Shown piece by piece: positions 55,136 to 64,000 of a stretch of DNA of 64,000 nt. Every line of letters starts with the position of its first letter. The stretch's first letter is position 1. A program made the position numbers and the translations under genes. The DNA is from Suipraeoptans intestinalis (lineage in GTDB: Bacteria > Bacillota > Clostridia > Lachnospirales > Lachnospiraceae). The notes below the pieces were generated by a model that did no database searches, was not told the DNA's origin, and was given only the letters and a program-made list of their open reading frames with translations. The stretch spans positions 372,001 through 436,000 of the forward strand of contig NZ_VULY01000018.1 of the NCBI RefSeq assembly GCF_009696485.1, given 5' to 3'.

Positions 55136-56077
55136 CTATCCCAGGTATACCACTTCCTGCTCTGGTTTTCTTGCCGGTTTTATCTGTAAAAGATGCAGGA
55201 TCGGCTGGTACTGGCCCCCTTCTCCCGTCGGCTGGAAATCGTACCTTACCCGTACCCGCACCCACTTTCCGTTTTTTATGGAAACCTTTCTGTCGTATCT
55301 GCAGGGATATCCATAAAACCTCACGTCTGCCGCGCAGCAGGTCATGATCTTACGCACAGGAGCAAAGATTCCCTCTGCCATTCTTTCCGTTCGGAAGCTC
55401 TGTGCTGTAAACTCGATTTCCTTATCCTGATACCGCTCCGGATGATCATAGGCGTCTGCATACCAGATGCCAAAGTCATCATCCTCCACAACGATCCTGG
55501 ACCCGTCCGTCCTGTAAGGAAGATCTTCTTTTGTTTCCTGAATGATCTTTCCGTCAAGATCCTCAAAGATCACCTGGGTCGCAGGATTCTGGATCCTCAC
55601 AGCCCGGCGGAAGCCCGAACGGTTGACCTCTTTTCCGCACCGGTTTACCACCACCAGATCGGACAGCAATAACTGCTCCATTAGAAGATTCCGCATATTA
55701 TCCAGATACAGCTGCAGCGTCTGACCGTTGACTGTTGAATAGACTCCCTGCAGTTCCCAGTTCTCTGGAAATGGCACAGCCGTCAGATTTTTCAGACTCC
55801 ACATTCCATTAAACTCCAGAATCACCTGTACCGGCTCCTGCTCTCTGTCCCATTTTTTCAGCATCTCCGGTGTCAATTCCGAAAAATCCCTGACTCTTAC
55901 CAGCGTGATCTCTTTTTCCTTCTTGTACGCTTCCGGGTAAGACACTTCTCCTTCTTCACAGAGAATCAAAAGCGTCCTGCCTTTTTCCATCCATTCCTGC
56001 TCCATCAGAGTTTCTCTGATCAGCGTCGTCTTCCCGCTGTCCAAAAACCCTGTACATACAAATACCGGTTTTTTCAT
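55136..56077 (-). CDS. CobW/G3E-type GTPase fused to a YcgQ/DUF1980-like domain
   Basis: The N-terminal ~200 residues are a COG0523-like P-loop domain with Walker A GFLDSGKT (10-17), but the CxCC metal motif of the family is absent, with LILCEEGEVSYPEAY in its place. The C-terminal ~75 residues do not match the usual CobW C domain. They resemble the OB-like domain of YcgQ/TIGR03943 proteins: KEIEFTAQSF, APVRKIMTCCAADVRFYG (CC at 247-248) and KNGKWVRVRV. YcgQ works with the YcgR permease and is linked to zinc homeostasis in Bacillus. The domain assignment is by eye. It lies 20 bases after the His-rich GTPase. Confidence 0.7.
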   Translation of the reverse strand: MKKPVFVCTGFLDSGKTTLIRETLMEQEWMEKGRTLLILCEEGEVSYPEAYKKEKEITLVRVRDFSELTPEMLKKWDREQEPVQVILEFNGMWSLKNLTAVPFPENWELQGVYSTVNGQTLQLYLDNMRNLLMEQLLLSDLVVVNRCGKEVNRSGFRRAVRIQNPATQVIFEDLDGKIIQETKEDLPYRTDGSRIVVEDDDFGIWYADAYDHPERYQDKEIEFTAQSFRTERMAEGIFAPVRKIMTCCAADVRFYGYPCRYDRKVSIKNGKWVRVRVRYDFQPTGEGGQYQPILHLLQIKPARKPEQEVVYLG

Positions 56078-56097
56078 CGTTTCCTCTTCCCTCTGCG

Positions 56098-57336
56098 TTA
56101 CACACAGAACAGTCGTCCCAGCTCTTCTTCTGCCAAGCCTGTTCCGATCACGCAAAATCTGCCCGTATAGTCTGCTTTTCCTTCTCTTACTTCATACTCT
56201 CCCGGAATCAGGTCAAACTGCTTCCACCCTCCGTCTTCCATCTGTAAGATTCCTTTGGCCCGCAGGATCGTCCCATATCCTTCCGCCTCCGAAAGCGCTT
56301 TCAAAAGGAACTCCAGTTCCGCCTCTGTGTATCTGTGTACTGTCTCCTTCCCCCAGCTTGTGAACACTTCATCTGCATGATGATGGTGGTGATGGTGATG
56401 ATCGTGCGCATGACGGTGGTGATGGTGGTGTCCATGGCCACAGCACCCCTGCTGCTCTTCCGAATGTTTGTGATCACATGCTCCTTCCGAGTGATGGCGA
56501 CCATTCCCACAGCATCCCTTCTGCTCTTCCGGATGTTTGTGACCGCATGCTCCTTCCGAGTGATGGTGCCCATGCCCACAGCATCCTTTCCCGTGCTCTT
56601 CCAAGTCATGCTCTCCCTTGCAGGTACCCGTTTCTCCCTGTCCATGGCCACATGCTTCTGCATGAAAATGCCCTTCGTGTCCGTAGCTGCAACACTCTCC
56701 GTGCGCATGTGCCTCCTCTGCTCTCAGAAATCCTTCCGGCTCCCGATTCCCTTCCAGCGCCCCCAGCAGTGCATCCTTTCCCAATTTGCTCCATTCTGTG
56801 GTGACAAAGGGCGCCTCTCCGTTGATGCGGCGCAGAACGGATACACATCTTTTGACAGCTTCCTCTTCCATCATCTGTGTACGGCTCAGTACCACTGTTG
56901 TTGCATGTCTCACCTGATTTTCATAGAATTCTCCGAAATTTTCCAGGTACAGCTCTGCCTTTTTCCCGTCTACGACCGCCACAGCGCCCTCTATTACAAT
57001 CTCGTCCTCTTGCAGATTCCTTACCGCTTTTATTACATCCGACAATTTTCCCACACCGGACGGTTCGATCAGGATCCTGTCCGGTGCGTAGGTATCCATC
57101 ACCTGCCGCAGCGCCTTTCCAAAATCACCCACCAATGTACAGCAGATGCACCCGGAATTCATCTCCGTGATCTCAATTCCCGCATCTTTTAAAAATTCTC
57201 CGTCTATCCCGATCTCTCCAAATTCATTCTCGATCAAAACCAGCTTTTCCCCCTGAAAGGCTTCCTGAATCAGCCGTTTGATAAAGGTGGTCTTGCCTGC
57301 TCCCAAAAATCCTGAAATGATATTTACCCGAATCAT
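56098..57336 (-). CDS. COG0523/G3E GTPase with a large His/Cys-rich metal-binding insert
   Basis: This 412-residue metallochaperone-type GTPase has Walker A GFLGAGKT (9-16), the metal-binding GCICC (63-66), a switch with IEPSGVGKLSDVI, and VVLSRTQMMEEE in place of NKxD. Residues ~215-325 hold about 40 His and 12 Cys, with tandem 23-residue units (GCCGHGHHHSEGACGHKHPE and relatives) ending in a run of ten His. A CobW C-terminal domain follows (AKGILQMEDGGWKQFDLIPG). Family members deliver zinc, nickel or cobalt under limitation. The start at 57336 follows AAAGGAGAG. No Zur-type operator was recognised upstream. Confidence 0.9.
   Translation of the reverse strand: MIRVNIISGFLGAGKTTFIKRLIQEAFQGEKLVLIENEFGEIGIDGEFLKDAGIEITEMNSGCICCTLVGDFGKALRQVMDTYAPDRILIEPSGVGKLSDVIKAVRNLQEDEIVIEGAVAVVDGKKAELYLENFGEFYENQVRHATTVVLSRTQMMEEEAVKRCVSVLRRINGEAPFVTTEWSKLGKDALLGALEGNREPEGFLRAEEAHAHGECCSYGHEGHFHAEACGHGQGETGTCKGEHDLEEHGKGCCGHGHHHSEGACGHKHPEEQKGCCGNGRHHSEGACDHKHSEEQQGCCGHGHHHHHRHAHDHHHHHHHHADEVFTSWGKETVHRYTEAELEFLLKALSEAEGYGTILRAKGILQMEDGGWKQFDLIPGEYEVREGKADYTGRFCVIGTGLAEEELGRLFCV
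56376..56600 (-). repeat. 69-bp repeats and His-codon run
   Basis: Two full 69-bp units and part of a third (about 56437-56600) encode the GCCG-H-SEGAC-H repeats. Next to them (56376-56436) is a run of CAT/CAC codons. Both are prone to copy-number change. Confidence 0.8.
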
Positions 57337-57723
57337 AAAAAACTCTCCTTTTGCCATTGGTTACTTGATACTAACTTTATGGTGTGACATAACTCATTTT
57401 ACCACAAATCTTCGACACTGTACGATTCTTCATGCTTTTTTCACAATCCTTTTAGAATCCCGGAAGAATCTCCTATCCTGGCAAAGCGTCCGGTAATGAG
57501 AGATTCCCCATCTGCGGCGGCCCGATTTTGCGGTATAGTTTTACACGGTCGCAGCGCAGTTTTCCCAGAACCAGGTTTCCACGGAAGGTAATTTCCCGCA
57601 AAATGCGCAAGACCTCCGGGAACAGCTCCCGAAGGTCTCGTATTTTTCTTCTCTTTTTTTCTTTCATCTGTCCGGCAAAGCTGCCACGTATTTCTGCCGC
57701 TTGTCCCGATATCTTTCGCCGTC
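57337..57723. other. Intergenic region between hppA and the GTPase pair
   Basis: A -10-like TAAAAT lies at about 57396-57401 for the GTPase pair, with a weak -35. A strong imperfect hairpin (AGACCT-CGGGA/TCCCG-AGGTCT, about 57608-57640) follows hppA but has a poor U run. A minus-strand frame at 57473-57667 (64 codons, opening [16 protein letters not shown]) covers the hairpin and lacks a good ribosome site. No convincing gene is present. Confidence 0.4.
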
Positions 57724-59715
57724 CTACAGGATTCCTCCTATACTTAAAAACAGTGGTGCAAATACCAGAGAAACGATGGTCATTAGTTTGATCAGAATAT
57801 TGATGGACGGTCCTGAAGTGTCCTTGAAAGGATCTCCTACCGTATCTCCTACAACCGCCGCCTTATGCGCTTCGCTTCCCTTTCCGCCGTGGTTGCCTTC
57901 TTCGATGTACTTTTTAGCATTATCCCAGGCTCCTCCGGCATTGGACATAAATACAGCCATCATAACTCCGGTCACCAGAGCGCCTGCCAGAAGACCTCCC
58001 AATGCATTGGGGCCCAAAAGCAATCCTACTGCCAGAGGCGCCACTACTGCCATAATCCCCGGTACCAGCATTTCTTTCAGCGCTGCCGTCGTGGAAATGG
58101 CAACACAGGACTTATAATCCGGCTTGGTCTTTCCTTCCATGATCCCCTCTATGCTCCTAAACTGTCTGCGCACTTCCTCGATCATCTGATAAGCCGCCTT
58201 TGATACGGATTCCATCGTCATGGCAGAGAACAGGAACGGAAGCATCCCTCCGATAAACAGCCCGATGATAACTCTGCTGTCCAGAATGTCAATGTTTTTC
58301 AGCTTTACAGACTCCGCATAAGATACGAACAACGCCAAAGCCGTCAAAGCCGCGGATCCAATGGCAAACCCTTTTCCCATAGCCGCCGTCGTATTTCCTA
58401 CGGCATCCAGCTTGTCAGTGATTTTTCTGACGCTCTTATCCAGTCCCGCCATCTCTGCGATCCCGCCTGCATTGTCTGCGATGGGGCCGTACGCATCTAC
58501 CGCAACTGTGATCGCCGTAGTAGACAGCATCCCTACCGCTGCCAATGCGATCCCGTAAAGCCCGCAGAACTGATAGGATAAAAAGATCCCGGCACAGATC
58601 AGAAGGATCGGAATGGCTGTGGATTTCATTCCCACTGCAAGTCCGCTGATGATCGTGGTTGCCGTACCTGTTTCAGACTGCTCTGCGATCTGCTTCACCG
58701 ACTTATAATCTCCCGATGTATAAACCTCTGTAATGATTCCGATCAAAACGCCTACCACCAATCCGGATACGATAGCAACCGCTGCCTTGAAGTCTCCAAA
58801 TAACATCCGGCTTAGTACAAAAGCTGCTACTAGTACCAGCGCGCTGGATACATAGGATCCCATTTTCAATGCCTTGTGAGGATCCGAATTGTCATCGCCC
58901 CGTACAAAAAATGTACCCAGAATAGAGGCTAGAAGTCCCAGTCCGGCAATCGCCAGAGGGAAGATGGCTCCCTCGCCTTTAAAATATACGATTCCCAATG
59001 TCACGGCAGAGATCAGCGCTCCTACATAGGATTCAAACAGGTCTGCTCCCATTCCGGCAACGTCTCCTACGTTGTCGCCTACGTTATCCGCGATCACCGC
59101 CGGATTTCTCGGATCGTCCTCAGGAATTCCCGCTTCTACCTTCCCTACCAGGTCTGCTCCCACATCGGCTGCCTTGGTATAGATCCCGCCGCCTACACGG
59201 GCAAACAGTGCGATCGAAGACGCTCCCAGACTGAATCCGGAAAGCACCTCCACGTTCCCGGTCAGGATATAGATAGCGCTCACTCCCAGAACCCCAAGTC
59301 CTGCCACGCACATCCCCATGACTGTTCCGCCTGCAAACGCAATGGACAGGGCCTTGTTCATGCCGCCCTCCCGCGCCGCATTCGCCGTGCGCACATTGGC
59401 CTTGGTAGCCACATTCATCCCACAGAATCCTGCCAGTGTGGAAAATACAGCTCCTCCCACGAAGCAAACTGCCGTTACCCAGTTGCCGATCCCCAGTCCG
59501 ATCAGCAGGAACAGCACTACCACAAAGCAGACCAAAATCTTGTATTCTGCCATGAGAAAAGCCTGCGCTCCCTCGCTGATCGCCTTGGCGATCTCCTTCA
59601 TCCTGTCTGTCCCCGCTCCCTGTCTGCCGACTTTGACTGCAAGCATCCCTGCAAACGCCAAAGCGATCAGTCCCAGAAAGGGGACTACCTTCAGTAACAT
59701 TTCCATTTTTTTCAT
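57724..59715 (-). CDS. hppA: Membrane-bound ion-pumping pyrophosphatase, K+-dependent type
   Basis: This protein couples PPi hydrolysis to H+ and/or Na+ export. It has 663 residues and about 16 membrane segments. The PPi site motif [20 protein letters not shown] is followed by [21 protein letters not shown], and a second acidic site is near the C terminus ([20 protein letters not shown]). The segment [16 protein letters not shown] has Ala-Ala where K+-independent enzymes have Lys, so this is a K+-dependent member, a group that includes Na+ pumps. Ion choice is inferred. It has its own promoter. Confidence 0.93.
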   Translation of the reverse strand: MKKMEMLLKVVPFLGLIALAFAGMLAVKVGRQGAGTDRMKEIAKAISEGAQAFLMAEYKILVCFVVVLFLLIGLGIGNWVTAVCFVGGAVFSTLAGFCGMNVATKANVRTANAAREGGMNKALSIAFAGGTVMGMCVAGLGVLGVSAIYILTGNVEVLSGFSLGASSIALFARVGGGIYTKAADVGADLVGKVEAGIPEDDPRNPAVIADNVGDNVGDVAGMGADLFESYVGALISAVTLGIVYFKGEGAIFPLAIAGLGLLASILGTFFVRGDDNSDPHKALKMGSYVSSALVLVAAFVLSRMLFGDFKAAVAIVSGLVVGVLIGIITEVYTSGDYKSVKQIAEQSETGTATTIISGLAVGMKSTAIPILLICAGIFLSYQFCGLYGIALAAVGMLSTTAITVAVDAYGPIADNAGGIAEMAGLDKSVRKITDKLDAVGNTTAAMGKGFAIGSAALTALALFVSYAESVKLKNIDILDSRVIIGLFIGGMLPFLFSAMTMESVSKAAYQMIEEVRRQFRSIEGIMEGKTKPDYKSCVAISTTAALKEMLVPGIMAVVAPLAVGLLLGPNALGGLLAGALVTGVMMAVFMSNAGGAWDNAKKYIEEGNHGGKGSEAHKAAVVGDTVGDPFKDTSGPSINILIKLMTIVSLVFAPLFLSIGGIL

Positions 59716-59740
59716 CCTCCCACAGATTTATTGTACTATT

Positions 59741-59768
59741 ATTCTATCATAAAACTTACTTTTGCAAA
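59741..59768 (-). promoter_or_regulatory. Promoter of hppA
   Basis: TTTGCA at 59763-59768 and TAGAAT at 59741-59746, spacer 16. Confidence 0.45.
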
Positions 59769-59826
59769 GATTTTTTCTGTTTCTTTTTCAGTCCATAAAA
59801 AATTCTGTCAATTTTCACAAAAAGAG

Positions 59827-59851
59827 AAAAAGCCCTTATCTGGACTTTTCT
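59827..59851 (-). terminator. Terminator overlapping the stop codon of the HgdC-like gene
   Basis: AAAAGTCC pairs with GGGCTTTT (one G-U) around the stop codon, followed by U-rich sequence. Confidence 0.65.
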
Positions 59852-60603
59852 CTGGCCAACAGCATGGCTCCCCTTGCACCTGCGTATCTTCCCTTCTCCG
59901 TAGGTTCCACCGGATAGTTTAATTTTTCACTTAAAATTTGGGCAAAATATCTATTTTCGCTGAGTCCGCCGGTCAGGATCACTCTGGCCGGAAGCGTCTT
60001 TTTTCCCACCAGCTGGCTTACTTTCATTGCTACAGAATCCACTACTCCCGCCGCAATATCCTCTCTGCTCCTTCCCTCTCCGATATAGCTGATCACTTCG
60101 GATTCTGCAAATACGGTACAGAGGGAGCTGATGGGCGCTACTTTTCCTTTTTGTGCCAGATCAAACAATTCTTCCAGCGTGATCCCCAGACGATTTGCCA
60201 TCACCTCCAGGAACTTTCCCGTCCCGGCAGAACATTTATCATTCATGATAAAATCCTTTACCATTCCATTTTCCACCAGGATCACTTTAGTATCCTGCCC
60301 GCCTACATCGATGATCCCGCAGTCTTCCCCCGCCAGTTCGCGTCCGCCTCTTGCGTGGCAGGTGATCTCCGTGATCACATGGTCTGCAAAGTTCACCGCA
60401 ACCCGTCCATATCCTGTCGCCACCACTTTGCTGTCTGCTGCTTCCACCTCGATCTCTTTTTCTTTCAGAATCTGCCGGATCTTTTCCGTCGTCTCCCGGC
60501 TGTTCCATCCTGTCGGCAAAACGAAATAACAAGTCTCCTGCCCTTCCTTTTGTGCCACCACCTTGGAGGCCGTGGATCCGATATCGATCCCCACGTAATT
60601 CAC
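59836..60603 (-). CDS. Acyl-CoA dehydratase activator, HgdC/BadF family
   Basis: This 255-residue ASKHA-fold ATPase matches activators of 2-hydroxyacyl-CoA dehydratases: YVGIDIGSTASKVV, ATGYGRVAVNFADHVITEITCHA, IIDVGGQDTKVI and NDKCSAGTGKFLEVMA. The two cluster Cys, 124 (NDKC) and 162 (SSLC), are close to the known 127 and 166 of HgdC, so a dimer-bridging [4Fe-4S] cluster is expected. No dehydratase subunit is adjacent, so the partner is elsewhere or unknown. The start is GTG at 60603 behind AGAGGTGAAG. Confidence 0.88.
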   Translation of the reverse strand: MNYVGIDIGSTASKVVAQKEGQETCYFVLPTGWNSRETTEKIRQILKEKEIEVEAADSKVVATGYGRVAVNFADHVITEITCHARGGRELAGEDCGIIDVGGQDTKVILVENGMVKDFIMNDKCSAGTGKFLEVMANRLGITLEELFDLAQKGKVAPISSLCTVFAESEVISYIGEGRSREDIAAGVVDSVAMKVSQLVGKKTLPARVILTGGLSENRYFAQILSEKLNYPVEPTEKGRYAGARGAMLLAREKSR

Positions 60604-60628
60604 CGTCTTCACCTCTTTCTTCGCCGGA

Positions 60629-61405
60629 CTACCGGCCTTTTTTGATTCTTCCTGATTCCTCTTGCGAATCGTAGCAGATTTCTTCCAGCACCAGCCCTTC
60701 CGGCGGAGCTGTAACACCTGCCTCCGTCCGCAGCTTCTGCTCCAGGATCTCTCCCACTCTTTCCGGCGGATAAAAGCCACGGCCTACCCGGATCAGTGTA
60801 CCGGCTATGATCCGAACCATATGATACAAAAATCCGTTTCCACATACCTGGATCGTGATCTCAGAGCCTGCTTTCTGAATCCGGATCTCATCGATCCTCC
60901 GGACGGTATTTCTGACCTGGGTGTGAATGTTGCAAAAGCTTGCAAAATCATGGGTCCCCAGCAGATATCCTGCTCCCTGTTCCATTTTTTCAATGTCCAG
61001 CGGAAACGAAACATGGGCGCAGTATCTGGATCTCAATGGATCGATCCATGCTGCATTCCAAATATGATAAGAGTATCTTTTAAGGATCCTCTCCTGGTAT
61101 CTGGGATGCCAGGAAGGCTCCACTTCATCCGAATGTCGGATCACGATATCCTTTGGCAGCTTCCGATTGATCGCATGCGCCATCCTTTCCGGCGGAATGG
61201 TGGAGCAGGTATCAAACACCGCCACATTTCCCCGCGCATGCACGCCGGAATCCGTCCTGCTTGCTCCGATCACGCAACAGCTTTCTCCCGTAACCTTCTC
61301 TATCGTTTTATTCAGTACTTCTTCCACGGTAATGCCATTTGGCTGAATCTGCCATCCACAGTAGTCCGTTCCGTCATAGGCGATCACCAGTCTGACTCTT
61401 TTCAT
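60629..61405 (-). CDS. truA: tRNA pseudouridine(38-40) synthase
   Basis: TruA isomerises uridines 38-40 in the anticodon arm. The 258-residue protein opens MKRVRLVIAYDGTDYCGWQI and has GASRTDSGVHARGNVAVF with the catalytic Asp, plus LGTHDFASFC and GNGFLYHMVRIIAGTL. The start at 61405 follows AGAAGGG. It follows ecfT by 11 bases; the ecfA1-ecfA2-ecfT-truA order is typical of Firmicutes. Confidence 0.96.
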   Translation of the reverse strand: MKRVRLVIAYDGTDYCGWQIQPNGITVEEVLNKTIEKVTGESCCVIGASRTDSGVHARGNVAVFDTCSTIPPERMAHAINRKLPKDIVIRHSDEVEPSWHPRYQERILKRYSYHIWNAAWIDPLRSRYCAHVSFPLDIEKMEQGAGYLLGTHDFASFCNIHTQVRNTVRRIDEIRIQKAGSEITIQVCGNGFLYHMVRIIAGTLIRVGRGFYPPERVGEILEQKLRTEAGVTAPPEGLVLEEICYDSQEESGRIKKGR

Positions 61406-61416
61406 GTCTGTCCCTT

Positions 61417-62241
61417 CTAAAATATCCAAAGTCGTAAGGGCAAAAAGCGCCCTGCCGCAATGGCCGCAATCATATACGCACACACGATCCCATATGCGAT
61501 CCCATCCCATTTTCTGTACTGCAGCGGTTTCATCTTTGTTCTCCCCGCTCCTCCCCTGTAGCATCTTGCTTCCATTGCCATAGCCAGATCATTGGCGCGC
61601 CGAAAAGCGGATACAAAAAGAGGCACCAGGATCGGGATCATATTTTTTGCCCTTTGCAGGATGTTGCCGTTTTCCAGATCTGCTCCTCTTGCCAGCTGCG
61701 CTTTCATGATCTTGTCGGTCTCCTCCAGCAAAATGGGGATAAAACGCAGGGCAATAGACATCATCATAGCTATTTCATGTACCGGAACCCGGATCTTATT
61801 CAGAGGGGATAATAACCTTTCGATCCCATCCGTCAGCTCATTGGGTGTAGTCACAAACGTCATGATAGAGGATCCCACGATCAAATAGATCAGCCGAACT
61901 GCCATATAGACTGCCGTCCTCAGGCCTTCGTCTGTGACGGTGAAGATCCACCAATGAAAGAGGATCTCCCCCTGGCGGCTCAAAAACAGATTGAACAGCA
62001 CTGTGATAAGAAGCAGCATCACAACCGGCTTCAGCCCCTTTACAATATAGAAAAAAGGGACCCTGGAGCACCGGATGATCCCCCACAAAAACAGTGTGGC
62101 AACCAGATATCCCGGTATATTCCGAAACAGAAACAATGAAATTAAAAACAACATGGTAGATACCAGCTTCACTCTGGGATCTAACCGGTGCAGCGGACTG
62201 TCTGCCGGATAATACTGTCCTATGGTAATATCTCGAATCAT
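61417..62241 (-). CDS. ecfT: ECF transporter transmembrane subunit EcfT
   Basis: EcfT is the shared scaffold of energy-coupling-factor vitamin and metal importers. The 274-residue protein has six hydrophobic segments, the N-terminal YYPADSPLHRLDPRVKLV signature, and two coupling-helix motifs of the A-R-G type (MKAQLARGADLENG and MAMEARCYRGG) that contact the ATPases. It overlaps ecfA2 by 4 bases. Substrate-binding S components are not in the window. Confidence 0.94.
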   Translation of the reverse strand: MIRDITIGQYYPADSPLHRLDPRVKLVSTMLFLISLFLFRNIPGYLVATLFLWGIIRCSRVPFFYIVKGLKPVVMLLLITVLFNLFLSRQGEILFHWWIFTVTDEGLRTAVYMAVRLIYLIVGSSIMTFVTTPNELTDGIERLLSPLNKIRVPVHEIAMMMSIALRFIPILLEETDKIMKAQLARGADLENGNILQRAKNMIPILVPLFVSAFRRANDLAMAMEARCYRGGAGRTKMKPLQYRKWDGIAYGIVCAYMIAAIAAGRFLPLRLWIF

Positions 62242-63092
62242 GCCTTCTTCTCCAATGCCTTTAGGATCTCCTCTGCCGCTTCCTCCACCGTCGTTACATC
62301 CGGTGAAACAGAAAGTCCTCTTCTTTTCAGCTCTCCCATAACGTAGGTCACCTGAGGAGCCAGAAGTCCTATCTTTTCCAACTCCCTATAGTGGGAAAAC
62401 ACCTCCTGCGGCTTATCGTTATAGCAGATCTCACCCTGGTTCATAACCACGATCCGGTCTGCGTACTCCGCAATATCTTCCATGCTGTGAGATACCAGAA
62501 TGACGGTCAGGTTTCTGTCCCGGTGAAGCTTTCTTATTTGATCCAGGATCTCCTCTCTTCCCCTGGGATCCAGTCCTGCCGTAGGCTCGTCCAGCACCAG
62601 TACCTTCGGCTGCATTGCCAAAACTCCTGCAATCGCCACCCTTCTTTTTTGCCCGCCCGAAAGATCAAACGGAGAGCGCTGGTAATACTTTTCTTTCAGG
62701 CCTACAGACCTTAGCGCCATCAGTGCTCTGTCTTTGCATTCCTCCTCCGTCAGCCCCTGATTTTTCGGGCCAAAACAGACGTCTGTCAAAACATCGGCCT
62801 CAAACAGCTGATGCTCCGGATACTGAAACACCAGCCCCACCTCCGTGCGAAGCCGCTTCATATCATATCCATCTTCGTAGACATTCTTTCCCTCATAATA
62901 ATAGCTGCCGCCAGTCGCCCGTATCAATCCGTTCAGATGCTGTATCAAGGTGGATTTGCCCGATCCGGTATGTCCGATGACTCCCACAAATTCACCTGTT
63001 TGGATCTCCAGGCAGATATCTTTCAATGCTTTTTTTTCGTATGCTGTTTTCTGCCCGTAAACATACTCTATATGTTCTAGTCTGATTGACAT
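62238..63092 (-). CDS. ecfA2: ECF transporter ATPase EcfA2
   Basis: The 284-residue ABC ATPase has Walker [12 protein letters not shown]-loop [20 protein letters not shown], signature [13 protein letters not shown], Walker [14 protein letters not shown] and the switch His in [23 protein letters not shown] is typical of EcfA2. It overlaps the end of ecfA1 by 16 bases. Confidence 0.94.
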   Translation of the reverse strand: MSIRLEHIEYVYGQKTAYEKKALKDICLEIQTGEFVGVIGHTGSGKSTLIQHLNGLIRATGGSYYYEGKNVYEDGYDMKRLRTEVGLVFQYPEHQLFEADVLTDVCFGPKNQGLTEEECKDRALMALRSVGLKEKYYQRSPFDLSGGQKRRVAIAGVLAMQPKVLVLDEPTAGLDPRGREEILDQIRKLHRDRNLTVILVSHSMEDIAEYADRIVVMNQGEICYNDKPQEVFSHYRELEKIGLLAPQVTYVMGELKRRGLSVSPDVTTVEEAAEEILKALEKKA

Positions 63093-63946
63093 AATGCTTC
63101 CACCAATTCTTCCCTTCGCAGGATCCCATGCGGTATATCTATTCCCTTTTTCCTCAGTTCCTCTGCCAGTATCGTCACCTGCGGAACATCCAAACGGTAT
63201 TTTTTCAGCAATTCCACCTGCGAAAAAATCTCCCGGGGCGTTCCTTCCATGACCACATGGCCATGATCCATCACCCAGATCCGGTCTGCATCCACTACTT
63301 CTTCCATATAGTGTGTGATCAGGATCACTGTCACACGTTTTTCTCTTCTCAGACGCTGTACCGTCTTCAGAACTTCCCGTCTTCCCACCGGATCCAGCAT
63401 GGCCGTAGGTTCATCCAGTACAATGCATTTCGGCTCCATTGCCACCACACCTGCGATGGCCACTCTTTGCTTCTGTCCTCCCGACAGCTTGTTGGGAGAG
63501 TGATGCCGATAGTTCAGCATTCCCACGGATCGAAGGCTGTCCTCCACCCTTGTCCATATCTCGTCCTTGGGGACTCCCAGATTTTCCGGGCCAAACCCCA
63601 CGTCTTCTTCTACCACCGTTCCAATGATCTGGTTGTCCGGGTTCTGAAAAACCATGCCGGCCGTCTGTCTGACATTCCACAGTTCTTCCGGTTTTCTGGT
63701 ATCTCTGCCGTCCACCCAGACACTTCCCCCCGTGGGAACCAAAATAGCATTCAGATGCTTTGCCAGCGTCGATTTTCCCGATCCGTTGTGCCCTAAAATA
63801 GCTACGAAGCTTCCCTCTTCCATCCGGATATTGACGTCATCAATGGCTCTGGATACTTGGGTTACGTTTCCTTCTTCATCCTGCTTTTCATATTCAAAAA
63901 TCAGATGCTCCGTTTCTACTATCGGTCTTTTTTCCCTTTGCGTCAT
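63077..63946 (-). CDS. ecfA1: ECF transporter ATPase EcfA1
   Basis: The 289-residue ABC ATPase has Walker [17 protein letters not shown]-loop [21 protein letters not shown], signature [13 protein letters not shown], Walker [14 protein letters not shown] and the switch His in [16 protein letters not shown] and the MLDP form mark EcfA1. It pairs with EcfA2 on EcfT to energise vitamin uptake. Confidence 0.95.
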   Translation of the reverse strand: MTQREKRPIVETEHLIFEYEKQDEEGNVTQVSRAIDDVNIRMEEGSFVAILGHNGSGKSTLAKHLNAILVPTGGSVWVDGRDTRKPEELWNVRQTAGMVFQNPDNQIIGTVVEEDVGFGPENLGVPKDEIWTRVEDSLRSVGMLNYRHHSPNKLSGGQKQRVAIAGVVAMEPKCIVLDEPTAMLDPVGRREVLKTVQRLRREKRVTVILITHYMEEVVDADRIWVMDHGHVVMEGTPREIFSQVELLKKYRLDVPQVTILAEELRKKGIDIPHGILRREELVEALCQSD

Positions 63947-63951
63947 GTGTT

Positions 63952-64000
63952 CTATACTCTCTCCGGCTGTGGGTATTCGATTCCCTTTGTATCTACTGTG
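63952..64000 (-). CDS. Possible 3' end of an upstream gene
   Basis: One frame entering from the window edge reads [14 protein letters not shown] and stops at 63952, 5 bases before ecfA1. It is too short to identify and might be non-coding. Confidence 0.25.
   Translation of the reverse strand, partial: TVDTKGIEYPQPERV

Noticed and set aside
57337-57420. Zur operator before the His-rich GTPase
   Set aside because: The inverted A/T stretches near 57360-57400 do not match the Zur palindrome closely enough to call.

Overview
This window looks like part of the chromosome of an anaerobic, low-to-moderate GC Firmicute, most likely family Lachnospiraceae (inferred, not tested). Pointers are T-box leaders before cysE-cysS and pheS-pheT, a single-chain PurL fused to its glutaminase, pyruvate phosphate dikinase plus an ATP-type PEP carboxykinase, a membrane pyrophosphatase with the K+-dependent signature, an HgdC-type dehydratase activator, EcfA1-EcfA2-EcfT next to truA, and choline-binding-like wall repeats. 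Nearly every gene lies on the minus strand. The exceptions are an endonuclease/exonuclease/phosphatase-fold gene (2297-3379) and a LysR regulator (23876-24748), so the window probably lies within one replichore.

Layout. 1-1886: carB (cut by the window edge) and carA behind a sigma-A promoter and an attenuator-like leader. 3.5-9.2 kb: pyrH-frr, a terminator, then uppS-cdsA-dxr-rseP and an orphan prepilin peptidase. 9.2-13 kb: a cysteine T-box, then cysE-cysS-mrnC-rlmB. 13-17 kb: two CPBP membrane proteins, an Eis-like acetyltransferase, ispF, a small membrane protein behind a heptanucleotide repeat, and tRNA-Val/tRNA-Met. 17.5-26.1 kb: gdhA, purL, a DUF1461/Lit-like protein divergent from LysR, and an FGGY kinase. 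26.1-28.9 kb: an AT-rich accessory island with an AbiE antitoxin, a gutted AbiE toxin, an AAA/DUF4143 ATPase whose transcript starts in a 35-bp palindrome, and an orphan gene fragment.

29-36 kb: ppdK, a secreted protein, a frameshifted amidase, and the tdh-kbl threonine degradation operon. 36-41 kb: queA behind a highly structured 200-nt leader, and pheS-pheT behind a phenylalanine T-box. 41-48 kb: a YihY/BrkB protein, a 6S RNA gene with its own promoter and terminator, pckA, thrC and leuC-leuD. 48-57.3 kb: a large repeat-rich wall protein, a CmpB/PHP/DUF4203 membrane cluster, and two COG0523-type GTPases. One of these carries a huge His/Cys metal-binding insert and the other appears fused to a YcgQ/DUF1980-like domain. 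57.7-64 kb: hppA, an HgdC-like activator, truA, ecfT, ecfA2 and ecfA1.

Most of the window is core metabolism, translation and envelope biogenesis. No phage, conjugative element, CRISPR array or obviously new multi-gene system is visible. The points most worth following up are the GTPase-DUF1980 fusion beside the His-rich GTPase, the heptamer repeat at 16.9 kb, the palindrome and AbiE remnants at 26-28.6 kb, the queA leader and the frameshifted amidase.
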